A DNA stretch of 64,000 bases from Pseudomonas sp. ML96 (GTDB lineage Bacteria; Pseudomonadota; Gammaproteobacteria; Pseudomonadales; Pseudomonadaceae). Made by a program: the position numbers and the translations under genes. A model generated the notes under the pieces. That model was not told the origin of the DNA and did not search any database. It was given only the letters and a program-made list of their open reading frames with translations. Shown here piece after piece: positions 57,125 through 64,000 of the stretch. Location: NCBI RefSeq assembly GCF_000761545.1, contig NZ_JPMY01000046.1, positions 24,966 through 88,965 on the forward strand, in the 5' to 3' direction. The number at the start of each line of letters is the position of its first letter. The stretch's first letter is position 1.

Positions 57125-58516
57125 TTATTCGCGGGCGCCGGGGATGGCCAGCAGCTCGCTGAGGGCCTGGTCGAGCATGCCGATCAGCTTGTCCACATCG
57201 TCCGCTGTGGTGCTCGGGCAGCACAGGGTCATGTTGTGGAACGGGGTGATCAGGATGCCGCGGTTGATCAGGTACAGGTGCAGGGCCATCTGCAGCTCGT
57301 CGTGGAAGGCCGCCTCGGCCTCGGCGCCGGTCTTCGGCGATACCGGGCAGAACTGGAACTCGCTGCGCGCGCCCAGCTCGGTGACCGACCACTGCAGGTT
57401 GTGCTTGCCGATCAGGCTGCGGAAACCATCGGCCAGGCGCTTGGCCAGCGGCAGCATGTGCGCGTAGGCGGCCGGGGTCATCACCTGTTCCAGGTTGGCG
57501 CGCATGCAGTGCATGGCCAGGGCGTTGGCCGACAGGGTGGTGCCCATGCCGCTGTGACCATGGCCGTGGCTGCCCTCGCTGGCGCGCTGGCGCGACTCGG
57601 TCATGGCTTCGGCCATCGCCGCGCTGCAACCGAAGATGCCGCACGGCACGCCGCCGGCGATCGGCTTGCCGACCACGAAGAAGTCCGGGTCGAGATCCCA
57701 CAATTTTGTGCAGCCGCCGATATCGGTGGAGATGGTGTGGGTCTCGTCGATGATCAGCAGGCTGCCGTACTTTTTGGTCAGCTCGCGGCATTTCTGCATA
57801 AAGCCCGGCTCGGGCAGCACCATGCCGATGTTGGTCATCGCAGGCTCGCAGAGCAGGGCGCAGACGTCGCCCTGCGCCAGCGCGGCTTCCAGCGCGGCCA
57901 CGTCGTTGAACGGGATCGAGCGGCTGTACTGGGTCAGGTCGTAGGCCTGGCCGACCAGGCCGGAGCGCGGCACGGTCTCGCCGTCGCGGCAGCGCACCAT
58001 CACGTCGTCGACGGTGCCGTGGTAGCAGCCGTCGAATACCAGCAGGGTCTTGCGCTGGGTGATCGCCCGCGCCCAGCGCAGCACGTAGCGGTTGGAGTCG
58101 GTGGCGGTGGCGGTGACCTGCCAGAACGGCAGGCCAAAGCGCGCGGCCAGCAGCTCGCCGCAGACCACCGCGTCCTCGCCCGGCAGCATGGTGGTCAGGC
58201 CGTTGTTGCCCTGTTCGGCGATGGCTTTGGCGATCGGGTCCGGCGAGTGGCCGAACATGGTGCCGGTGTCGCCCAGGCAGAAGTCGATGTACTCGTGACC
58301 GTCGACGTCATAGAAGCGCGCGCCCTTGGCCCGCTCGACGAACAGCGGTACCGGGGTCGACCAGTCGGCCATCCAGTGCATCGGCACGCCGCCGTACAGG
58401 GAGTTGCGCGCGCGCTCGGCCAGGGCCACCGACCTCGGGTTGCGGGCGATGAAGCGCTCGCGCTCGCGGGCGGTAAAGGTCTCCACGGCGGATGGGCTGA
58501 TACCACTGGCAGTCAT
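57125..58516 (-). CDS. Class III aminotransferase (glutamate-1-semialdehyde aminotransferase-like)
   Basis: A 463-residue PLP enzyme. GDTGTMFGHSPDPIAKAI, FDGCYHGTVDDVMV, LIIDETHTISTDIGG and FFVVGKPIAGGVPCGIFG (Lys binds PLP) are the expected motifs. It resembles GSA aminotransferases, but a catabolic transaminase for an amine or omega-amino acid fits the operon with a glutamylpolyamine synthetase-like gene 13 bases downstream. GAGGTG precedes the ATG at 58516. Two TGTGATCACA operators and a divergent GntR gene lie upstream. Confidence 0.87.
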   Translation of the reverse strand: MTASGISPSAVETFTARERERFIARNPRSVALAERARNSLYGGVPMHWMADWSTPVPLFVERAKGARFYDVDGHEYIDFCLGDTGTMFGHSPDPIAKAIAEQGNNGLTTMLPGEDAVVCGELLAARFGLPFWQVTATATDSNRYVLRWARAITQRKTLLVFDGCYHGTVDDVMVRCRDGETVPRSGLVGQAYDLTQYSRSIPFNDVAALEAALAQGDVCALLCEPAMTNIGMVLPEPGFMQKCRELTKKYGSLLIIDETHTISTDIGGCTKLWDLDPDFFVVGKPIAGGVPCGIFGCSAAMAEAMTESRQRASEGSHGHGHSGMGTTLSANALAMHCMRANLEQVMTPAAYAHMLPLAKRLADGFRSLIGKHNLQWSVTELGARSEFQFCPVSPKTGAEAEAAFHDELQMALHLYLINRGILITPFHNMTLCCPSTTADDVDKLIGMLDQALSELLAIPGARE

Positions 58517-58553
58517 GTTGCACACCTCGTTCGAATTTCTGCACATGCTATTT

Positions 58554-58563
58554 TGTGATCACA
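58554..58563. promoter_or_regulatory. GntR operator A
   Basis: TGTGATCACA, within TTTTGTGATCACAGAAA, 38 bases upstream of the aminotransferase start. Same palindrome as operator B, 63 bp away centre to centre. Confidence 0.75.
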
Positions 58564-58616
58564 GAAATAGCAATGAGTGGTTTAATGGCCTTTATTAGAG
58601 CCTTTTAAACCAATCA

Positions 58617-58626
58617 TGTGATCACA
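58617..58626. promoter_or_regulatory. GntR operator B
   Basis: TGTGATCACA, within CATGTGATCACAAAAG, 81 bases upstream of the GntR gene. The 63-bp spacing to operator A is six helical turns, suitable for looping. The AT-rich stretch between the two holds the likely divergent promoters. Confidence 0.75.
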
Positions 58627-58706
58627 AAAGACAAGGTGCATTTTATGCGTGACTGCTCCCTGACCCTCAGCCAGCTCCCCGCGCCACCACGGGGACACTG
58701 AACACC

Positions 58707-59369
58707 ATGGCCGATAATCTGCAGGAAACCCTCTACCAACGTATTCGCGAAAGCCTGCTCGAAGGACGCTTCCAGCCCGGCGAGCGCCTGAAGATTCGTG
58801 ACCTCGCCGCGCAGTGGGGCACCAGCCCGATGCCGGTGCGCGCCGCGCTGCAACGACTGGTCGCCGAGGGCGCCCTGGAAGGCGAGCAGCAGCGCTCGGT
58901 GCGCGTGCCGGCGATGACCCGCGAGCGCTACCAGAACATCTTCCAGGTGCGCCTGGGCCTCGAAGGCCTGGCCGTGGAGCTGGCCACGCCCAACCTGACC
59001 CCCGCCGACATGGCCGAGCTGCGCGACTGCGTGGCGCGCATGGACGTAGCCATCGAGCAGCGCCAGATCCAGGACTACCTGGAGGCCAACAGCCGCTTCC
59101 ACCTGCATCTCTACGGCGCCTGCGGCAACCCGATACTGCTGCGCTCGATCGAGTCGTTGTGGCTGCAGATCGGCCCGTTCTTCAACCGCCTGTTCACCGG
59201 CGCCGACCTCTCGCTGCGGCTCAACGACTTCCATGAGGAAGCCTTTGCCGCCATCGAGGCCGGTGACGCCAAGGCCGCGCGCAAGGCCATGGAGCAGGAC
59301 CTGATCTACTTCGCCCGCTTCCTCCTCAACCTGCTGGAACTGGAGGGCGTGCAGGCGCGCAGCCGCTGA
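58707..59369 (+). CDS. GntR-family regulator, FadR/FCD type
   Basis: A 220-residue repressor-type regulator. The winged helix is LYQRIRESLLEGRFQPGERLKIRDLAAQWGTSPMPVRAALQRLVAEGALE, and the all-helical FCD ligand domain starts near residue 75 (RYQNIFQVRLGLEGLAVELA) with the metal-binding-type FHLHLY and DFHEEAFAAIEAGD. It is divergent from the aminotransferase/ligase operon and, by the two palindromes between them, probably controls it and itself. It corresponds in place to PA5525. Confidence 0.9.
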   Translation: MADNLQETLYQRIRESLLEGRFQPGERLKIRDLAAQWGTSPMPVRAALQRLVAEGALEGEQQRSVRVPAMTRERYQNIFQVRLGLEGLAVELATPNLTPADMAELRDCVARMDVAIEQRQIQDYLEANSRFHLHLYGACGNPILLRSIESLWLQIGPFFNRLFTGADLSLRLNDFHEEAFAAIEAGDAKAARKAMEQDLIYFARFLLNLLELEGVQARSR

Positions 59370-59376
59370 ACCACGC

Positions 59377-59401
59377 GCCGTCTCGCGGTGAGCGAGACGG
59401 C
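59377..59401 (+). terminator. Hairpin after the GntR gene
   Basis: GCCGTCTCGC (59377-59386) pairs perfectly with GCGAGACGGC (59392-59401) around GGTGA. No T-tract follows; a strong structure but an uncertain terminator. Confidence 0.6.
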
Positions 59402-59453
59402 AGCCAATCCTGGCTTACACTGAAGCATTCCCGGCTCCAGGAAGGCCCAGCAC

Positions 59454-61058
59454 ATGCAGGACTACAGCCAGCAGCGCTTTCTCATCGTCGACGACTTCAC
59501 CGACTTCCTCAGCTCGGTCAAGGCCATGCTGCGCGAGATGGGCGCACGCGATGTGGACACCGCCAACCGCGGCGAAGAAGCCATCGCCATGTGCCGGCAG
59601 AAGCGCTACGACATCATTCTCCACGACTACAACCTGGGTGCCGGCAAGAACGGCCAGCAGGTGCTGGAGGAGCTGATCGCCGCGCGGCTGATCAGCCACC
59701 TGTGCATCTTCATCATGGTCACCGCCGAGAGCAGCCAGGCCATGGTCCTCAGCGCCCTCGAGCATGAGCCGGACGCCTACCTGACCAAGCCGTTCAACCG
59801 TGCCAGCCTGGCCCAGCGCCTGGACAAGCTGATGGAGCGCAAGGCCCTGCTCAAGCCGGTGCTGCAGGCGCTGGACAAGCAGGCCCCGGCCGAGGTGCTG
59901 GCCGCCTGCGACCGCCTCAGCCAGCAGGACAAACGCCTGCTGCCGCTGTGCCAGCGTTACAAGGCCGGCGCCCTGCGCACGCTGGGGCGTAGCGAGGAAC
60001 TGGAGCGCCTGCTCAACGCCGTGCTGGCCGAGCGCGCCATCCCCTGGGCCTACCAGGCCCTGGGCGCGCAGCTGCTGGCGCGTGGCGAGCACCTGCACGC
60101 GCGTCAGCTGTACGAGAAGGCGCTGCAGACCTTCCCCATGCAGCCCGGCCTGTACGACGGTCTGGCCGCGGTGCTCGACGCCCAGGGCGAGACCAAGCGT
60201 GCCCAGGAGATTCTCGAGGACGCCGTGCGCCTGTCGCCCCTGGCCATTCGCCGCCAATCCCAGCTGGGCAAGCTGGCGATGCACAACGAGGACTTCGCCG
60301 GCGCCTCCAAGGCCTTCCGCAGTGCGGTGGAGCAGGGCAAGAACTCGCGCTTCAAGAGCGCGGAGAACTACCTGAGCCTGAGCCAGGCGCTGATCTCCGG
60401 CGCCGGCGAGGAGACCCTGGACAAGCGCGCCCAGGCCGAGATCAACCAGACCCTCGCCGAGCTGGACAACCAGTTCGGCCAGGACAAGGTGCTGCAGGTG
60501 CGCGCACGGCTGATGCAGGCCAGCAGCCTGCACAAGTCCGGCGATGCGGCGCGCGCCAAGCAGCTGGCCGCGCAGGCAGTGGCCGATATGGCGCAGCTCG
60601 GCGAATTCTTCTGCGCCGACGCGGCCCTGGCCGTGGCCAACCAGCTCAAACAGCTGGGCCAGGCCGAGGCGGGTGAGGATGTGCTGAAGAGCTGCGTGGA
60701 AATCTATGGCGACGACCCGGCGGTGCTGCAGGGCGTGGCGCGGCTGACCAGCGATCCGGCCATTCTCAGTGGCGCCAAGGAGGCGGTGGAGCTCAACCGC
60801 CAGGGCGTGCGCGCCTACCAGCTGAGCCGTTTCGCCGACGCCCTGGAGCTGTTCCGCCGGGCCCTGGTGCTGCAGCCGAAGAACATCAGTATCGCCCTCA
60901 ACACCGCCCAGTCGTTGCAGCGCCTGAGTGGCGAGCAGGCCTCGGCCACGCTCACCGAGGAGTGCCGCGCCTGCCTCGACGCGGTACGCATGATTCCCCA
61001 CGACGATGCGCGCTACGAGCGTTACCAGCAGCTGCGCCGCAGGGCCTTCGACGAATGA
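59454..61058 (+). CDS. Response regulator with receiver domain and TPR repeats
   Basis: A 534-residue protein. The receiver (residues 8-130) has Asp13/Asp14 in LIVDD, phospho-acceptor Asp58 in ILHDYNLG, the Thr of MVTAES and Lys in YLTKPF. The rest is helical TPR-type repeats (for example AERAIPWAYQALGAQLLARGEHLHARQLYEKALQTFPMQPGLYDGLAAVL and FADALELFRRALVLQPKNISIALNTAQSL). There is no DNA-binding or enzymatic output, so it acts through protein contacts. The next gene, a small histidine kinase, overlaps it by four bases. Confidence 0.88.
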   Translation: MQDYSQQRFLIVDDFTDFLSSVKAMLREMGARDVDTANRGEEAIAMCRQKRYDIILHDYNLGAGKNGQQVLEELIAARLISHLCIFIMVTAESSQAMVLSALEHEPDAYLTKPFNRASLAQRLDKLMERKALLKPVLQALDKQAPAEVLAACDRLSQQDKRLLPLCQRYKAGALRTLGRSEELERLLNAVLAERAIPWAYQALGAQLLARGEHLHARQLYEKALQTFPMQPGLYDGLAAVLDAQGETKRAQEILEDAVRLSPLAIRRQSQLGKLAMHNEDFAGASKAFRSAVEQGKNSRFKSAENYLSLSQALISGAGEETLDKRAQAEINQTLAELDNQFGQDKVLQVRARLMQASSLHKSGDAARAKQLAAQAVADMAQLGEFFCADAALAVANQLKQLGQAEAGEDVLKSCVEIYGDDPAVLQGVARLTSDPAILSGAKEAVELNRQGVRAYQLSRFADALELFRRALVLQPKNISIALNTAQSLQRLSGEQASATLTEECRACLDAVRMIPHDDARYERYQQLRRRAFDE

Positions 61059-61735
61059 GCGGACTGGATTTCTCCACGGTGATCGCCTCCACCGTGCACG
61101 ACATGAAAAACTCCCTGGCCATGCTCGGCCAGGCCCATGCGCAGTGGCTGGCACAATTGCCGGTGGAGCTGCAGGACGGCCCCCAGCGCGGGGTGATCGA
61201 GTATGAGTTCGCTCGCCTCAACGGCATGCTGGTGCAGTTGCTCGGTCTGTACAAACTGGGGGTCAACCAGCTGCCGCTGCGCCCCGGCTACCAGGAGGTC
61301 GAGGACTTCCTGCAGGCGCAGCTGGCGCGCCATGACGAGGTGCTGCGCAGCCGTGGCATCGCTGCCCGTTGTGAGGTGGAGACCTTCGACCTGATGGGTT
61401 TCTTCGACCAGGAGCTGCTCGGCTCGGTGGTCGCCAACATCATCGCCAACTCGATCCGCTACGCGCGCAGCGCATTGCTGCTGAGCGCCCACGAGGAAAA
61501 CGGCGAGCTGCTGCTGAGCATCAACGACGACGGCGCCGGTTATCCCCAGACGATGCTCGAGCACCAGGGCGACTATGTACTCGGCCTCAACCAGAGCAGC
61601 GGCAGCACCGGGCTGGGCCTGTACTTCGCCGCGCGCATCGCCGAGCTGCACGAGCGCCAGGGCCGGCGCGGGCGCATCGAACTGCGCAATGGCGGGGCGC
61701 TCGGTGGTGGCGAGTTTCGTATCTACCTCCCCTGA
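61055..61735 (+). CDS. Small soluble histidine kinase-like protein
   Basis: A 226-residue protein with no membrane segment or sensor domain. The H-box-like STVHDMKNSLAMLGQ is at the N-terminus (His15), followed by a GHKL ATPase with N-box NIIANSIRYA, G1 INDDGAGYP and G2 SGSTGLGLYFAARIAEL. It is coupled by ATGA to the receiver-TPR gene and is the obvious partner. Kinase, phosphatase or pure adaptor activity cannot be told apart. Its stop codon is the start of structured repeat copy 2. Confidence 0.86.
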   Translation: MSGLDFSTVIASTVHDMKNSLAMLGQAHAQWLAQLPVELQDGPQRGVIEYEFARLNGMLVQLLGLYKLGVNQLPLRPGYQEVEDFLQAQLARHDEVLRSRGIAARCEVETFDLMGFFDQELLGSVVANIIANSIRYARSALLLSAHEENGELLLSINDDGAGYPQTMLEHQGDYVLGLNQSSGSTGLGLYFAARIAELHERQGRRGRIELRNGGALGGGEFRIYLP

Positions 61736-61878
61736 GAGCCTATTTCGGCGCCCTTGATCGTCGGCCATGCTGCGTTGAAATTGGCCTCGGGCTGCTCATT
61801 TACAGCTCGTAAACTCCGCGCCCTCAGCCAATTTCGCCTTACCTGGCTCTAGCTCAAAGGCGCCGAAACAGACTCTGG
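61731..61878 (+). repeat. Structured repeat element, copy 2
   Basis: Inverted relative to 55602-55748 and about 95% identical in the centre. It starts CCTGAGAGCC, where TGA is the stop of the kinase gene, and ends ACAGACTCTGG. Outer stem: TTTCGGCGCC (61743-61752) with GGCGCCGAAA (61859-61868). Inner stem: AAATTGGC (61778-61785) with GCCAATTT (61827-61834). Occupies much of the 353-base gap before the next gene; the rest (61879-62088) has AT-rich promoter-like sequence with TATAAG near 61949. Confidence 0.9.
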
Positions 61879-62088
61879 ATGGATGAGCGCCGATCCCCGC
61901 AGCATCGCATCGGTTAGCTTCTTTTAGCTTCACTATCCCGAATCAATATAAGGGCGCCTTGGCCATGCCGGCGCCATGTACTAGCGTGCCTGTTGTGCTT
62001 CGGTCCCCGACCGGGACCGCCACCGGGCATGGAAGTCTCCGGCCGTGGCCCATGCCCTCGACAAGAAGAACAAGACGAGGACGTGCCC

Positions 62089-63477
62089 ATGAAGTCTGCC
62101 CTGCTGGCCTGCTGCGTATCCGCAGCGGCGCTGCTCACCACCACGCCTGCCCATGCCGAATTGGGCGACTACAGCGTCTGGAAAACCCTGCTCAACCTCA
62201 CCTCGCCGCCACCGGCGGACAACAAGGTCACTCCCGCGCAGGGCCTCGGTCCCTATCCGTTGCTGAACAATCCGGGGGGTTTCAATTCGGGCTTCAAGCC
62301 CGGCAACTACTACGGCTGGCAGGCCATCCAGCTGGCGCCACAGACCGGCGCGGTGTGCGGCAACGGCTCGCCCTACAAATTCTTCGTCAACCGCGTGCCG
62401 AACACCACCAACACCATCATCTACCTGGAAGGCGGCGGCGCCTGCTGGGACTACGCCAGCTGCACCGGGCAGACCGGTATCCGCGGCGCGCGTAACCCGG
62501 ACGGCATCCCCGACGACTACATGGGCCTGCTCAACCCCGGCGCCAGTCTGGTCAGCCCGCTGGTGGTGCGCCTGCACCCCTGGACGCGAACCAAGACGCA
62601 GAACTGGAACATGGTCTACGTGCCCTACTGCACCGGTGACATCTACTCCGGCGACAAAGTGGCGGTGTACAACGACCCGCAGAACCAGAAGCCGCCGCTG
62701 GTGTGGCACCACAACGGCATGCGCAATACCCGCGCCGTGGTGGCCTGGCTGAAGAACAACCTGCCGCGCCCGGCCCAGCTGCTCACCACCGGTTGCAGCG
62801 CCGGCGGCGCCGGCAGCCTGACTAACTATGTGGGCATCCGCCAGGACATGGCGCCGACCCGCGGCTTCCTCCTCGACGACTCCGGCCCGGTGTTCAGCGC
62901 GCCGCCCGGCAGCGACGTCAGCCAGTACCCGTCGCGCCCGCTGCAGGACTATATCCGCGCCGCCTGGGGCCTCAACGATGGTCCGGTGGCCTACCTGCAG
63001 AGCCGCCTGCCAGGGCTCAACGGCAGCGACCTGGGCAGCCTGTACACGGCGCTTTCCACCAATCTGCCGGGTGATCGTCTCGGACATACGCACTTCTGGC
63101 AGGACCTCAACTACTCGTCCTACTCCTACGAGCGTTTCCATCCGGACATCATCAACGCCCCGGACGCCGCCACCAAGGAGGCGCTGATCCACGCCAAGTG
63201 GGCGGTGGATACCGGCCGCCTGCGTGGCCAGCTGGCCAACCTGAGCAACTTCGGCGGCTACTTCCCGCAGTACCGCGCGGTGAACGAGAGCCACTGCACC
63301 AGCATCATCGAGTTCGCCAACTCGGACGTGCAGGAGCAGAACCTGGAGCTGGATAACTTCGTCAACAATCTGCTGGAGGGCAACGGCGCGGTGCTGTCGG
63401 CGTCGGAGAGCAGCGCGGCGGCGGACAAGGCCAAGCCGTTCAACTTGCTCTACTACATCCTCGACCAGCTTCTGTAG
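62089..63477 (+). CDS. Secreted pectinacetylesterase (Notum-like) family hydrolase
   Basis: A 462-residue secreted serine hydrolase. The signal peptide is MKSALLACCVSAAALLTTTPAHA. YLEGGGACWDYASC forms the oxyanion region, TTGCSAGGAGSLTNY holds the nucleophile Ser (GCSAGG), DDSGPVF is the likely acid and NESHCTSIIEF the likely His. The family includes plant pectin acetylesterases and animal Notum carboxylesterase; the bacterial substrate is unknown and need not be pectin. The start at 62089 is set by the signal peptide. It converges on the next gene with three bases between stops. Confidence 0.83.
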   Translation: MKSALLACCVSAAALLTTTPAHAELGDYSVWKTLLNLTSPPPADNKVTPAQGLGPYPLLNNPGGFNSGFKPGNYYGWQAIQLAPQTGAVCGNGSPYKFFVNRVPNTTNTIIYLEGGGACWDYASCTGQTGIRGARNPDGIPDDYMGLLNPGASLVSPLVVRLHPWTRTKTQNWNMVYVPYCTGDIYSGDKVAVYNDPQNQKPPLVWHHNGMRNTRAVVAWLKNNLPRPAQLLTTGCSAGGAGSLTNYVGIRQDMAPTRGFLLDDSGPVFSAPPGSDVSQYPSRPLQDYIRAAWGLNDGPVAYLQSRLPGLNGSDLGSLYTALSTNLPGDRLGHTHFWQDLNYSSYSYERFHPDIINAPDAATKEALIHAKWAVDTGRLRGQLANLSNFGGYFPQYRAVNESHCTSIIEFANSDVQEQNLELDNFVNNLLEGNGAVLSASESSAAADKAKPFNLLYYILDQLL

Positions 63478-63480
63478 GTC

Positions 63481-64000
63481 TTACTGGTACGCCTGCTCCC
63501 GCGCCTCCTGCAGGCGCTGGCGCAGGTACTGGTCGCGGCTGAGGCCGTCGGGGATGCTGTCCATGGCCATGACTTCCTCGACGATGCGCTTCTCGTCGGA
63601 CTTGTAGCGGTTGAAGCGCGCATCGGGCGCCTTGGCCTGCGCCTCGCGTGCCGCGCTCAGCGCCTGGTAGCGTGCCACCAGTGCGTCGGCGCGAGACTTC
63701 TGCGCCTGCTCGTCGCCACCCTCGGCCTGGGCCAGGCCGACCTGCAGCAGCAGCGCCTCGCTCAGTGCCAGCTCACCGGCTGCCTCACGCCGGTCGATTT
63801 CCTTGGCCAACGTTGCAGCGCGCTGGTGCCGCTCGGCTTCGCTCAGTTCGGCGGCGCCTTTGACGAAGCCCTGGTAATCGGCAGCGAACTGCAGGCGTGC
63901 CTGGTAACCCTGCACGGCAGGATCGTCCTGCAGCGCCGGGCGGGCGGCGGGGGCCGGCTCGGTGGGTACGTTGCTGGCGGCGCTGCTCGGCGCCGGCGCT
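63481..64000 (-). CDS. Helical protein with Pro/Ala-rich segment (partial, 5' end outside window)
   Basis: The C-terminal 173 residues of a gene entering from the right edge; the frame is open to base 64000. It begins with a Pro/Ala-rich linker (APAPSSAASNVPTEPAPAAR) and continues as charged helices (AELSEAERHQRAATLAKEIDRREAAGELALSEALLLQ, and SDEKRIVEEVMAMDSIPDGLSRDQYLRQRLQEAREQAYQ). The pattern recalls lipase-specific secretion chaperones (helical, after an N-terminal anchor and Pro/Ala linker), and the neighbour is a secreted hydrolase, but no chaperone signature is visible. Function not assigned. Confidence 0.65.
   Translation of the reverse strand, partial: APAPSSAASNVPTEPAPAARPALQDDPAVQGYQARLQFAADYQGFVKGAAELSEAERHQRAATLAKEIDRREAAGELALSEALLLQVGLAQAEGGDEQAQKSRADALVARYQALSAAREAQAKAPDARFNRYKSDEKRIVEEVMAMDSIPDGLSRDQYLRQRLQEAREQAYQ

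Overview
The window is a chromosomal origin region of a Pseudomonas, probably near the mendocina/alcaligenes side of the genus. This rests on the gene order dnaA-dnaN-recF-gyrB, rpmH-rnpA-yidD-yidC-mnmE, mnmG-rsmG-parA-parB-atpIBEFHAGDC-glmU-glmR-glmS, on two perfect parS sites inside recF, and on neighbours matching the P. aeruginosa PA0003-PA0011 and PA5522-PA5570 blocks. There is no prophage, IS, CRISPR array, tRNA or rRNA gene. Lineage is judged from protein resemblance only.

Layout. 1-6753: a partial lauroyl acyltransferase, tag, a methyltransferase, glyQ-glyS, gmhB and an acyltransferase. 6963-12704: a six-gene lipid operon resembling E. coli ynbABCD (CDP-alcohol phosphotransferase, hydrolase/methyltransferase fusion, PAP2/dual-specificity phosphatase fusion, CdsA-like cytidylyltransferase) with an added acyltransferase and a small membrane protein. 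It lies between the glyQS-gmhB-acyltransferase block and gyrB, which are adjacent in P. aeruginosa. 12766-14934: a strong candidate Gac/Rsm small RNA with its own GacA-type upstream site, then allE and a LysR gene. 15072-21189: gyrB, recF, dnaN, dnaA on the minus strand. 21190-21717: oriC. 21718-30231: rpmH to parB. 30285-37446: the ATP synthase operon with its promoter. 37564-41656: glmU, glmR, glmS and the attTn7 site.

41849-64000 is more ordinary chromosome: a DUF3617 protein, a LemA/DUF2207 pair, a zinc-starvation operon (Zur box, dksA2, zigA-like), a second CobW-like GTPase, several small conserved unknowns, a thioesterase, an AraC regulator divergent from a fatty acid hydroxylase/FMN reductase pair, a glutamylpolyamine synthetase-like and aminotransferase operon with divergent GntR regulator and two phased operators, a receiver-TPR protein overlapping a small histidine kinase, and a secreted pectinacetylesterase-family hydrolase.

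Most notable are: the Rsm-type sRNA at 12766-12873; the ynb-like lipid operon; a roughly 147-bp structured repeat present twice (55602-55748 and 61731-61878), each copy starting at the stop codon of the upstream gene and with compensatory changes in its stems; the atp promoter whose 17-bp spacer is a G7-AA-C7 palindrome; and at least nine perfect DnaA boxes spread over 44 kb.
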